In this document: one piece after another, positions 8,330-16,859 of the stretch | Numbering within the stretch: position 1 is the stretch's first letter | Layout of the letters: the number at the start of each line of letters is the position of its first letter | Assembly (NCBI GenBank): GCA_045642705.1 | Contig: JAZUJK010000021.1 | Span: forward strand, 104,091 to 168,090 | Direction of reading: 5' to 3' | From: UBA1227 sp045642705 | Lineage (GTDB): Bacteria > Bacillota > Clostridia > Oscillospirales > Acutalibacteraceae | Length of the DNA stretch: 64,000 bases | The notes under the pieces: generated by a model | Databases searched by the model: none | What the model was told of the DNA's origin: nothing | What the model saw: only the letters and a program-made list of their open reading frames with translations | Translations under genes and position numbers: made by a program

Positions 8330-8676
8330 GGGGATGAAAGGATTTCGACGGGGTCTTTGAAGCATGATAAGCGAGTAGTGGTGTAGGGTCCACTATAAAA
8401 CTCTGCAATTTAAAAATAACTGACGAAAAACCAGTTTTACAGGCTGCTTAATGCAACCCGTCCTACTCTTGAATACCGCGGCTTGAGTTAGGGCGTCGAC
8501 TAGCGGTGAACGTGAACAGGTGGGTACCTCCCCACTTGTCATGACGTAGAGGTTACCGACGGTATAAGCCCGTTTATCGGCGTATACAAGGGGAAATCCT
8601 AAAAGGTAAAATACACTCGTAGAAGTTTGTGTGAATGAGGTTTCGGACGCGGTTTCGATTACCGCCATCTCCACCA
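8330..8676 (+). ncRNA. ssrA: Transfer-messenger RNA (tmRNA)
   Basis: The 347-nt RNA starts GGGGATG and ends CATCTCC-A-CCA, a 7-bp acceptor stem with encoded CCA. The 5' tRNA-like domain (ATTTCGACGGGGTC) and the 3' T-arm (GGTTTCGATTACCGCC) are canonical. By comparison with the Bacillus tmRNA, where the resume codon follows AATAACT, the resume codon here is GAC at 8422. The tag reads DEKPVLQAA and stops at TAA 8449-8451. It rescues stalled ribosomes and marks the products for proteolysis. It begins one base after smpB and no terminator follows it, so its ends must be made by processing. Confidence 0.96.
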
Positions 8677-8704
8677 GAAAAAATCATATCAGGAGGACAA
8701 GAAA

Positions 8705-10081
8705 ATGGGATTTAAGAAAAAGCCCCAGCATATTGTTATTGCCGGAATGGGCCAAGGCGGCATGGTAGCTGCTTACTATCTCGGCAAAGCAGGATTCTCA
8801 GTTGATATTTATGAAAAGGCTAAGGAAGGTGAAGTTTCTCACCCTTGGACAGATGATGTTATGTCTGCAGTCTTTGATAGATGTGGTATTCCAATGCCAC
8901 CGAAGGAAGGCTATTCACAGAAGAACAACTGGTATTGGGTAATCCCAGGAAATGACAGAAAGCTCATGTTCCCAGGAACCGCTCCAGGAGTAGAAATCTC
9001 TGTTGACCGCCGTATCTTGTCTGCTCATTTTGCCAAGCTTGCAACAGAGTCTGGATGCAAGATTCATTATGAGACAGCAGTTAAGAAGCTCTTGCTTGAT
9101 GGCGATAAAATCGTCGGAATTGAGCTGGAAGATGGCAAGAAAGTTAAAGCAGATCTCGTAATCGACGCACTCGGTATCGACTCTGTTCTACGTCCACAGG
9201 CCCCTGCAAAATGGGACATTCAAGCACATGAAGCAGATGACGACTTGATGCTCGGCTACCGTGAGTTCTTCAAGAGAAATCCAAATTATGTTCCACCAGA
9301 ATATCCTGATTACAGAGCATGCATGTATCTAAAGCACATGGGCGGAGCAGGTCTTTCATGGTGTAATCTCAGCCCAGAAAATACTATGGATATGCTTATC
9401 GGACGCCTCTATGGAATGTCAAAAGACGACATGGAAGTTATGAAGAAAGAAATCTTTAGAATGCATGCCGATCAGCTAACTGACGAGGTTGTTGTACCAG
9501 GTAGATTTGTTAAAATTGGTACAAGATATACATTGTCCAAGCTCGTTGCTGATGGCTATGCACTTGTTGGTGATAGCGCATTCATGACAATCCCAATTAT
9601 GGGTTCAGGTATCGAAGCATCTATGGATGCAGGTGTATATCTCTCAGAGGCAATCATTGCCAATAAGGGACGTGAGATGAGCGCTAAGAATCTCTGGCCT
9701 TACCAGGTTAAGTACTACCACAAGAAGGGCGCTCTCTTTGCACTGATTGATATCATCAAGCGTTGGGTTCTCAACCTCGATGCAGACCTTGTAAATTGGG
9801 CTATTTATAAAGTTGCAACACCTAAGATTATTGAATCAATCTCAGGTATGGCATTCCGTGGAATGTCCCCTGTTATAGGCGTTTTCAATATTCTTACACA
9901 GCTTCCAATTTCAATTGCAACACTTCTCTCCAAGCCAGCTATGTTAAAGGAAATTGGCGGTGTCTTGAAGCAGGCAATTCATGCACTTGTTGTTGCTGCC
10001 AAGATTCCAATTAAGTATAACGAAGCAAAAGTTCATGACTGGGTAATGGATTACGAAGCATCCTTCCCACATAGAGATTAA
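8705..10081 (+). CDS. FAD-dependent oxidoreductase, geranylgeranyl-reductase-like
   Basis: A 458-residue flavoprotein. The N-terminus has the dinucleotide-binding fold (IVIAGMGQGGMVAAYYL, residues about 10-26) with the acidic end of strand 2 (VDIYEKA). The second FAD motif, GYALVGDSAFMTIPIMGSGI, is near residue 285-305 and is typical of the geranylgeranyl reductase / FAD-binding-3 group. The C-terminal third is helical and partly hydrophobic. The substrate cannot be told; lipid or isoprenoid double-bond reduction or a halogenase-like hydroxylase fold are possibilities. AGGAGG lies 12 bases ahead of the ATG and only 28 bases separate it from the tmRNA 3' end, so it is probably read from the same transcript. 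Confidence 0.75.
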   Translation: MGFKKKPQHIVIAGMGQGGMVAAYYLGKAGFSVDIYEKAKEGEVSHPWTDDVMSAVFDRCGIPMPPKEGYSQKNNWYWVIPGNDRKLMFPGTAPGVEISVDRRILSAHFAKLATESGCKIHYETAVKKLLLDGDKIVGIELEDGKKVKADLVIDALGIDSVLRPQAPAKWDIQAHEADDDLMLGYREFFKRNPNYVPPEYPDYRACMYLKHMGGAGLSWCNLSPENTMDMLIGRLYGMSKDDMEVMKKEIFRMHADQLTDEVVVPGRFVKIGTRYTLSKLVADGYALVGDSAFMTIPIMGSGIEASMDAGVYLSEAIIANKGREMSAKNLWPYQVKYYHKKGALFALIDIIKRWVLNLDADLVNWAIYKVATPKIIESISGMAFRGMSPVIGVFNILTQLPISIATLLSKPAMLKEIGGVLKQAIHALVVAAKIPIKYNEAKVHDWVMDYEASFPHRD

Positions 10082-10096
10082 TTAAGTAAAACAAAA

Positions 10097-10130
10097 ACGA
10101 ACGGAACTCTACGTTCCGGTCGTTTTCTGT
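10097..10130. terminator. Bidirectional intrinsic terminator
   Basis: An 11-bp stem with one mismatch (10097-10107 with 10113-10123) around the loop TCTAC. T-rich runs follow on both sides. It separates the plus-strand flavoprotein gene from the convergent argH. Confidence 0.88.
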
Positions 10131-10179
10131 CTTACGACAACTTTATTTATTTCGAGAAGAATTTCTTCTTGAAAATTTC

Positions 10180-11550
10180 TTATTTGAGAGAAGCCTTAAT
10201 CTGCTGAGCTCTCGCAATAACATTTTGTGGTGCTGGTGCACCGAGACAAGTACGATCTTTTACGCATTTTTCGAGATTTATTGCCTCATAAACGCCGTCG
10301 TCGAACAAGTCACAAACTGCCTTGTAACCAGAAAGTGGAAGTGTTTCAAGAGTCAGTCCTTGCTTAATGCAAAGTGCAACAAGTTCTCCTGTTGCCTTAT
10401 ATGCATCACGGAATGGGAGACCCTTGCCAACAAGATAATCTGCGCAATCTGTTGCATTGATAAAGCCCTTGGCAGCAGCATTTCTCATGTTGTCTGTTAG
10501 AACTGTCATAGTATCAATCATAGGAATAAATGCGGTGAGACACATCTTGACTGTGTCGAGCGCATCAAAGATTGCTTCCTTATCCTCCTGCATATCTTTG
10601 TTATATGCAAGTGGGATTCCCTTCATGACAGTGAGAAGTGTCATGAGGTCACCGAACACACGGCCTGATTTACCACGTACGAGTTCGGCAATGTCTGGAT
10701 TCTTCTTCTGAGGCATAATGCTGGAGCCTGTTGAGAAGGCATCATCAAGTTCAATAAACTTGAATTCCCATGAACACCAGAGAATTATTTCCTCAGAAAA
10801 ACGTGAGAGATGAACCATAACAAGGCTGAGTGCATTGGCAATTTCAATACAGAAATCTCTGTCAGATACACCATCGAGAGAGTTCATGCAAACACCGTCA
10901 AAGCCTAGTGCCTTGGCTGTCATTTCACGATCAATATTATATGTTGTGCCGGCAAGCGCGCCGCTGCCGAGAGGGCAGAAATTCATACGCGCCTTGGCAT
11001 CATTTAGTCTATCTATATCACGGAGGAACATCTCGGCATACGCGAGCAAGTGGTGACCAAAAACGATTGGTTGCGCACGTTGCATATGCGTATATCCTGG
11101 CATTACAGCGTCGCTGTATTGCTCTGCCTTATCGCACAGAACAGAAATGAGTTCTGTGAGCTGTGGGATAAGGGCTTCCACTTCGTTTCTTAGTGTGAGT
11201 CTTATATCAAGCGCAACCTGATCGTTTCTGGATCTGGATGTATGAAGGCGCTTGCCGGCGTCTCCTATACGGCTTGTAAGTTCACCCTCTACGAATGTGT
11301 GAATATCCTCTGCCTCAGGATCAATTACGAGCTTGCCACTCTCAATATCCATAAGGATTTCTTCAAGTCCCTTGAGGATTGAATCGCGGTCATCTTTGCT
11401 GATAATTCCCTGTGCAGCGAGCATCGTGGCATGTGCCATGCTGCCTGTTATGTCCTCTTTATACATACGCTGGTCAAAGGAAATGCTTGAGTTGAAGTCA
11501 TTGGTCTTCTTATCAATTTCCTTCTCGAAACGTCCTGTCCAAAGTTTCAT
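10180..11550 (-). CDS. argH: Argininosuccinate lyase
   Basis: The enzyme splits argininosuccinate to arginine and fumarate, the last step of arginine synthesis. The protein is 456 residues. It opens MKLWTGRFEKEIDK, carries HTSRSRNDQVALD near residue 110 and the fumarase/aspartase signature GSSIMPQKKNPD near 280, with the catalytic serine in the flexible loop. The ATG at 11550 is preferred over a GTG three codons earlier because AAGGG lies eight bases before it. It follows argG by 11 bases and shares its promoter. Confidence 0.97.
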   Translation of the reverse strand: MKLWTGRFEKEIDKKTNDFNSSISFDQRMYKEDITGSMAHATMLAAQGIISKDDRDSILKGLEEILMDIESGKLVIDPEAEDIHTFVEGELTSRIGDAGKRLHTSRSRNDQVALDIRLTLRNEVEALIPQLTELISVLCDKAEQYSDAVMPGYTHMQRAQPIVFGHHLLAYAEMFLRDIDRLNDAKARMNFCPLGSGALAGTTYNIDREMTAKALGFDGVCMNSLDGVSDRDFCIEIANALSLVMVHLSRFSEEIILWCSWEFKFIELDDAFSTGSSIMPQKKNPDIAELVRGKSGRVFGDLMTLLTVMKGIPLAYNKDMQEDKEAIFDALDTVKMCLTAFIPMIDTMTVLTDNMRNAAAKGFINATDCADYLVGKGLPFRDAYKATGELVALCIKQGLTLETLPLSGYKAVCDLFDDGVYEAINLEKCVKDRTCLGAPAPQNVIARAQQIKASLK

Positions 11551-11561
11551 ATTATTCACCC

Positions 11562-12791
11562 TTATTTGCTCTGCTGATCCATCATAGCCTTAACCTTGAT
11601 TGGAAGACCAAAGAGGTTGATGAATCCTGCTGAGTCAGCCTGATTATATACTTCGTCCTCATCAAATGTTGCAAAGTCTGGGTTGTAAAGTGAGTAAGGT
11701 GATGTAACACCTGCATTTATCATATTGCCCTTATAGAGCTTGAGTTTTACTGTACCTGTGCATGTCTCAGTTGCCTTGTCAAAGAAAGCAGAGAGAGACT
11801 CACGAAGTGGTGAATACCACTGGCCGTTATATACTGTCTCACCGAAAGTAATAGCAAGTTTCTGCATCTCATGAGCAGTATATTTATCGAGACAAATTGT
11901 CTTGAGAACATCAAGAGCCTTGTAAAGGATTGTTCCACCTGGTGTCTCATATACGCCACGGCTCTTCATACCAACGAGTCTGTTTTCAACGACGTCGAGA
12001 AGACCGATGCCGTTCTTACCGCCGATTTCATTGAGTGCCAAGATGATTTCCTGCATTGACATCTTCTTACCGTCAAGTGCAACTGGCTTACCTGCTTCGA
12101 AATCAAGTGTGATATATGTTGCCTCATCAGGAGCCTTAAGTGGAGAAACGCCGAGCTCAAGGAAGCCTTCCTTCTCGTACTGTGGCTCATTTGCTGGATC
12201 CTCAAGGTCAAGACCTTCATGGCTCAAGTGCCAGAGGTTCTTGTCCTTAGAATAATTTGTTTCTCTGTTTATCTTAAGAGGTACATTGTGTGCCTCAGCA
12301 TAGTCAATTTCTTCTTCTCTTGACTTAATTGACCACTCTCTCCAAGGAGCGATGATCTTCATATCAGGAGCAAATGCCTTGATTGTAAGTTCAAAACGTA
12401 CCTGGTCATTGCCCTTACCTGTGCAACCGTGGCAGATAGCGTCAGCGCCCTCAGCCTTAGCAATTTCTACAAGTCTCTTAGCGATGAGAGGTCTTGCGAA
12501 AGATGTACCGAGGAGATATCCCTCATACTTTGCGCCTGCCTTGAGACAAGGAAGAATGAATTCATCACAGAGCTCATCTGTTAAGTCCTCAACATAGAGT
12601 TTAGATGCGCCTGTCTTGAGAGCTTTTTCCTCAAGTCCTTCGAGTTCGTCTGCCTGGCCAACGTTACCAGAAACTGCGATAACTTCACAGTTATTATAGT
12701 TTTCTTTAAGCCAAGGAATAATGATTGATGTGTCGAGTCCGCCTGAATATGCAAGGACTACTTTTTTGATTTGACTTTTATCGAGTGCCAT
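11562..12791 (-). CDS. argG: Argininosuccinate synthase
   Basis: This enzyme joins citrulline and aspartate with ATP cleavage to AMP. The 409-residue protein has the pyrophosphate loop AYSGGLDTSIII near residue 15 and the family signature GCTGKGNDQVRFE near 115. The start at 12791 (MALDKSQIKKVV) was chosen because GAAGAGGT lies just ahead; a longer frame of 29 residues lacks any homology. argGH forms a two-gene operon. Two ArgR-type boxes lie upstream, one of them inside the core promoter, so arginine should repress it. Confidence 0.97.
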   Translation of the reverse strand: MALDKSQIKKVVLAYSGGLDTSIIIPWLKENYNNCEVIAVSGNVGQADELEGLEEKALKTGASKLYVEDLTDELCDEFILPCLKAGAKYEGYLLGTSFARPLIAKRLVEIAKAEGADAICHGCTGKGNDQVRFELTIKAFAPDMKIIAPWREWSIKSREEEIDYAEAHNVPLKINRETNYSKDKNLWHLSHEGLDLEDPANEPQYEKEGFLELGVSPLKAPDEATYITLDFEAGKPVALDGKKMSMQEIILALNEIGGKNGIGLLDVVENRLVGMKSRGVYETPGGTILYKALDVLKTICLDKYTAHEMQKLAITFGETVYNGQWYSPLRESLSAFFDKATETCTGTVKLKLYKGNMINAGVTSPYSLYNPDFATFDEDEVYNQADSAGFINLFGLPIKVKAMMDQQSK

Positions 12792-12836
12792 AAATTTGTA
12801 CCTCTTCTCATAAATTGAAATAAATAAAGTATGCCT

Positions 12837-12865
12837 ATTATATGCATAAAAATTCATAAAGTCAA
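12837..12865 (-). promoter_or_regulatory. argGH promoter with embedded ArgR box
   Basis: On the minus strand TTGACT (12860-12865), a 17-base spacer and TATAAT (12837-12842). The spacer is filled by TGAATTTTTATGCA, an ARG-box-like sequence (12843-12858). A repressor bound here would cover the space between -35 and -10. Confidence 0.85.
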
Positions 12866-12899
12866 GGATTTTATTCAATTTTTTGCATAAAAATTCATA
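12843..12899. promoter_or_regulatory. Two ArgR/AhrC-type operator boxes
   Basis: The same 16 bases, TGCATAAAAATTCATA, occur at 12843-12858 and 12884-12899, 41 bp apart, which is close to four helical turns. They resemble the ArgR/AhrC consensus TGAATWWWWATTCA. One box sits in the argG promoter spacer and the other lies upstream of it, next to the secA-side promoter region. Binding by ArgR is inferred. Confidence 0.75.
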
Positions 12900-12919
12900 G
12901 TGCTATTATGTTGCATCCG

Positions 12920-12928
12920 TGATATACT
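12920..12928 (+). promoter_or_regulatory. Possible extended -10 promoter for secA
   Basis: TGATATACT fits an extended -10 element (TGnTATACT). There is no good -35 at the right distance. It would start transcription about 50 bases before the secA ATG. Confidence 0.4.
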
Positions 12929-12986
12929 ATAAAATGTATATTTATCTATAATATTATTCTTTAATAAGAAGTAAGAAGGAGAACCA

Positions 12987-15722
12987 ATGGGACTTTTTAA
13001 ATCATTATTCGGAGATTATTCATCTAAACAAATTAAAAAGATGAATCCAATAAAGGATGAGGTACTATCTCTCGCAGACAAGTATAAAGCAATGTCAGAC
13101 GAGGAGTTACGCGCAGTAACTCCTGCTCTAAAGGACAGACTTGCAAATGGCGAAACACTCGATGATATTTTGCCAGATGCATTTGCTGCCTGCGTTGAGG
13201 CATCTGACCGTGTACTCGGTATGCGTCATTATCCAGTTCAGATTCTCGGTGGTATCATCCTCCACAACGGTGGTATCTCAGAGATGAAGACAGGTGAAGG
13301 TAAAACTCTTGTGGCTACCCTCCCTGCATATCTTAATGCACTTGCTGGCAACGGTGTACATATCGTTACAGTAAATGACTATCTTGCTCGTCGTGACTCT
13401 GAGTGGATGGGCAAAGTATATAGATTCCTTGGTCTCTCCGTTGGTCTTATCGTAAATGGTCTCGACAATGAGGATCGTCGCAAGGCTTATAATGCCGACA
13501 TCACTTATGGTACTAATAACGAATTTGGTTTCGACTATCTTCGTGACAATATGGTTTCCTACAAGAGTGAAAAGGTACAGCGCAAGCCTTTCTATGCAAT
13601 CGTCGACGAGGTCGACTCAATCCTCATAGATGAGGCTCGTACACCACTTATCATCTCTGGTATGGGTACAGAGTCAACAGAACTTTACAAGCTCGCCAAT
13701 GACTTTGTAAAGAAACTCTCTATGACCAAGATCAAGGAGCAGGATTCCAAGAAAGAGTACGAGACCGCTGGTGACGGCGACTATATCGTAGATGAAAAAG
13801 CTAAGACTGCAACTCTCGCTGAGAGCGGTGTTGCAAAAGCCGAAGCTTACTTCAATATTGAAAACCTCATGGATGATGAGAACCAGACACTTCTCCACCA
13901 CATCAACCAGGCAATCAAGGCTCACGGCGTTATGCACCGCGACATTGACTATGTTGTAAAAGATGGCGAAGTTCTCATCGTTGACGAGTTCACAGGACGT
14001 ATCATGCTCGGTCGTCGTTACAACGAAGGTCTCCACCAGGCTATCGAGGCCAAAGAAAATGTTAACGTTCGTCGCGAGTCCAAGACTCTCGCAACAATCA
14101 CTTTCCAGAACTACTTCCGTCTCTATGAGAAACTTGCTGGTATGACAGGTACTGCTATGACAGAGGCTGACGAGTTCTCAGAGATCTATGGATTGTTCCC
14201 AGTAGAAGTTCCAACAAACAAGCCAATGATTCGTATCGACAATCCTGATGTTGTATACAAGACAGAGGTTGCCAAGTTCAATGCTGTAATTGATAGAATC
14301 ATGGAATGCCACGAAAAAGGACAGCCTGTACTTGTTGGTACAATCAATATTGAAAAATCAGAAATTCTCTCTAAGATGCTCAAGAAACGTGGCATCAAGC
14401 ACGAAGTGCTCAACGCTAAGAACCATGAGCGTGAGGCTGAAATTATCGCCCAGGCCGGTAAGTATGGCGCTGTAACAATCGCCACCAATATGGCCGGACG
14501 TGGTACTGATATTATGCTCGGTGGTAACCCTGAGTATCTCGCTAAAGCCAAGCTTCGTCAGAAGGGCTATAGCGATGAAGTTATCGCTGAAGCAACAGGA
14601 TTTGCATCAACAGATGATGAAGAAATTCTTGAAGCACGCAAACTCTTTGCTGAGTATGAAGCACAGTTTAGAGATGATATTAAGGATGAGGCTCAGAAAG
14701 TATGTGAGGCCGGCGGTCTCTATATCGTAGGTACTGAGCGTCATGAATCACGCCGTATCGACAACCAGCTCCGCGGACGTTCTGGACGTCAAGGCGACCC
14801 TGGCGAGAGCCAGTTCTTCCTCTCAATGGAAGATGATTTGCTCCGTCTCTTTGGCGGCGAGCGTATGACTCGTGTTATGGACACGCTCAATGTTGATGAG
14901 AATATGCCAATTGAAGTTCGTATCCTCTCCAACACAGTAGAGAGTGCTCAGAAGAAACTTGAATCTGAGAACTACTCTATCCGTAAGCATGTCCTCCAAT
15001 ACGACGATGTTATGAACAAACAGCGTGAGATTATCTACACTCAGCGTGACCAGGTTCTCGATGAGGCTGATCTCCACGATAAGATTCTCGGTATGTTTGA
15101 CGATACCGTTACATCAAACGTTGGTCTCTATTGTCCAAATGACGATTCAGATTCTTGGAACCTCGCTGGTCTCCATGAATATTTCAGCGGTTGGATTCTA
15201 AAGAAGGACGATTCCATTGCAGATATGAGTGCTAATGAAATCACAGAATTCCTTACAACTCGTGGACATGAAATCTATGAGAAGCGTGAAGCAGAATTTA
15301 CTCCTGAGGTTATGCGTGACCTCGAGCGTATGATTCTCCTTCGTAACGTTGATATCAACTGGATGGATCACATCGATGCTATGGAAGAACTCAAGAAGGG
15401 CATCGGCCTCCGTGCTTATGCACAGAAGGACCCTGTTGTAATGTTCAAGTTTGAGAGCTTTGATATCTTTGATGAGATGACTAATACAATTCGTGAAAAT
15501 ACTGTTCGTCAGCTCTTTACTGTTCGTATTCAGAAAAACGAAGAGGTTAAGCGTCAGCAAGTAGCGAAGGTAACTGGCACATCCGGTTCAGGTGACGGTT
15601 CAGACAAGCAGCGCCCTGTTCAGAGAAAGGGTGCCAAGGTTGGACCAAACGATCCTTGTCCATGTGGTTCAGGCAAGAAGTATAAAAAATGTTGTATGTT
15701 AAAGGAAAATTCGGAGAACTAA
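12987..15722 (+). CDS. secA: Preprotein translocase ATPase SecA
   Basis: The 911-residue motor drives proteins through SecYEG. Visible motifs are Walker A MKTGEGKT near residue 100, the NDYLARRD segment, the Walker B region IVDEVDSILIDEART near 208, the second helicase half with TNMAGRGTDIMLGGNPEY near 500, and QLRGRSGRQGDPGES near 590. The C-terminus ends with a SEC-C zinc module CPCGSGKKYKKCC. AGAAGGAGA precedes the ATG. The next gene, a diguanylate cyclase, starts 3 bases after the stop with its ribosome binding site inside the end of secA, so the two are likely coupled. Confidence 0.98.
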   Translation: MGLFKSLFGDYSSKQIKKMNPIKDEVLSLADKYKAMSDEELRAVTPALKDRLANGETLDDILPDAFAACVEASDRVLGMRHYPVQILGGIILHNGGISEMKTGEGKTLVATLPAYLNALAGNGVHIVTVNDYLARRDSEWMGKVYRFLGLSVGLIVNGLDNEDRRKAYNADITYGTNNEFGFDYLRDNMVSYKSEKVQRKPFYAIVDEVDSILIDEARTPLIISGMGTESTELYKLANDFVKKLSMTKIKEQDSKKEYETAGDGDYIVDEKAKTATLAESGVAKAEAYFNIENLMDDENQTLLHHINQAIKAHGVMHRDIDYVVKDGEVLIVDEFTGRIMLGRRYNEGLHQAIEAKENVNVRRESKTLATITFQNYFRLYEKLAGMTGTAMTEADEFSEIYGLFPVEVPTNKPMIRIDNPDVVYKTEVAKFNAVIDRIMECHEKGQPVLVGTINIEKSEILSKMLKKRGIKHEVLNAKNHEREAEIIAQAGKYGAVTIATNMAGRGTDIMLGGNPEYLAKAKLRQKGYSDEVIAEATGFASTDDEEILEARKLFAEYEAQFRDDIKDEAQKVCEAGGLYIVGTERHESRRIDNQLRGRSGRQGDPGESQFFLSMEDDLLRLFGGERMTRVMDTLNVDENMPIEVRILSNTVESAQKKLESENYSIRKHVLQYDDVMNKQREIIYTQRDQVLDEADLHDKILGMFDDTVTSNVGLYCPNDDSDSWNLAGLHEYFSGWILKKDDSIADMSANEITEFLTTRGHEIYEKREAEFTPEVMRDLERMILLRNVDINWMDHIDAMEELKKGIGLRAYAQKDPVVMFKFESFDIFDEMTNTIRENTVRQLFTVRIQKNEEVKRQQVAKVTGTSGSGDGSDKQRPVQRKGAKVGPNDPCPCGSGKKYKKCCMLKENSEN

Positions 15723-15725
15723 TTC

Positions 15726-16859
15726 ATGCAAAAACGTATAAGACGCTTCATGAAAATTGCATATGGTGCTGATCTTCCTATCAGACAGAGATTCTTCAAC
15801 ATTGTATTCACAGCAGGATTTATTGTAGGTATTGCAGGTATACTTGCCTGCATATTCCTAAAATCCTCCCGTGCAGCAATTATTGTCTCTGCTGTTATGA
15901 CTTTTGCATTCCCAATTTTCGCTTTCTGGGGCATAAAAGCCAATAAGGCTCAGAAGTTTATTACAATTTTCTCTTTATGCATTGTAAACTTCTTGATTTT
16001 CCCTGCTCTATATATCACAGGCGGAAGCATATTATGTGGTATCCCAGGTTATTTCGCATTTGGTATTGCTTTAACGCTTTTCCTAACAAATGGAATTGGT
16101 GGATATATCCTATGCTTTATTGAATCCGCTTGGTATGCATTCGTATATTATGCATCATATCGTTGGCCGAGCATCTGCACACAGGTGCCGGCGTTTACGG
16201 CATCAGAAAACGGTGCCAAGATATTCCAGTTCCAAGCCGTATCTTCCAATGTAATCATGGTTTCATTTGCTGCGGCTATCCTCTCCAAAATCATTTTCCA
16301 GATGTATATTCAGGAGAGCCGACTGGTTAATGCTTCTATTAAAGAAGTTGAGAGCCAATCAATCATTGACCCGCTCACAGCTATCTACAACAGAAGATAT
16401 ATGTATTCGCGTTTGACTGATATGGTCAAGGAGGCGCACGATGAAGGAAGCGCCCTCTCGATTGTAATGTTTGATATTGACCACTTTAAGAATCTCAATG
16501 ATACCTATGGTCATCCACTAGGTGACAGCATACTAAAGTCTATTGCATCAATCATCAAACGCGCTTGTAAAGAAGGAGAATTCGTAGCGCGCTACGGCGG
16601 CGAAGAATTCCTTCTCATCCTTCCGGGAATAACAGAGGAAGGCGCATTCAATCGTGCGGAAGAAATCCGTATATGCATTGAAAAATCATATCTGTCTCCA
16701 GAACTTCCTGAGAATAAGCCAGTCACAATAAGTGGCGGTGTGGCTACATTCTCTGGATCCCTCAACGAGGAGCAACTCGTTGCCCTTGCTGATAAGAATC
16801 TATATGAGGCTAAGAGTTCTGGCAGAAATAAAATAATGAGAGGAAGTGACGTCTCATGA
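15726..16859 (+). CDS. Membrane diguanylate cyclase (no I-site)
   Basis: The protein has 377 residues: about six N-terminal membrane segments (residues 20-200) without a recognisable periplasmic sensor, then a coiled link and a GGDEF domain opening with DPLTAIYNRRYM. The active-site motif is GGEEF at residues 291-295, so it should make cyclic di-GMP from two GTP. The position where the product-inhibition site RxxD should be, five residues before GGEEF, reads KEGE, so feedback inhibition is probably absent. It starts 3 bases after secA and its stop overlaps the next cyclase gene by ATGA. Confidence 0.88.
   Translation: MQKRIRRFMKIAYGADLPIRQRFFNIVFTAGFIVGIAGILACIFLKSSRAAIIVSAVMTFAFPIFAFWGIKANKAQKFITIFSLCIVNFLIFPALYITGGSILCGIPGYFAFGIALTLFLTNGIGGYILCFIESAWYAFVYYASYRWPSICTQVPAFTASENGAKIFQFQAVSSNVIMVSFAAAILSKIIFQMYIQESRLVNASIKEVESQSIIDPLTAIYNRRYMYSRLTDMVKEAHDEGSALSIVMFDIDHFKNLNDTYGHPLGDSILKSIASIIKRACKEGEFVARYGGEEFLLILPGITEEGAFNRAEEIRICIEKSYLSPELPENKPVTISGGVATFSGSLNEEQLVALADKNLYEAKSSGRNKIMRGSDVS

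Noticed and set aside
8393..8674. 93-residue minus-strand frame
   Set aside because: It lies opposite the tmRNA, which fully explains the sequence.
10140..10179. Second hairpin after argH (GAAGAATTTCTTC region)
   Set aside because: The stem is short and AT-rich with no T run; the terminator at 10097 is sufficient.
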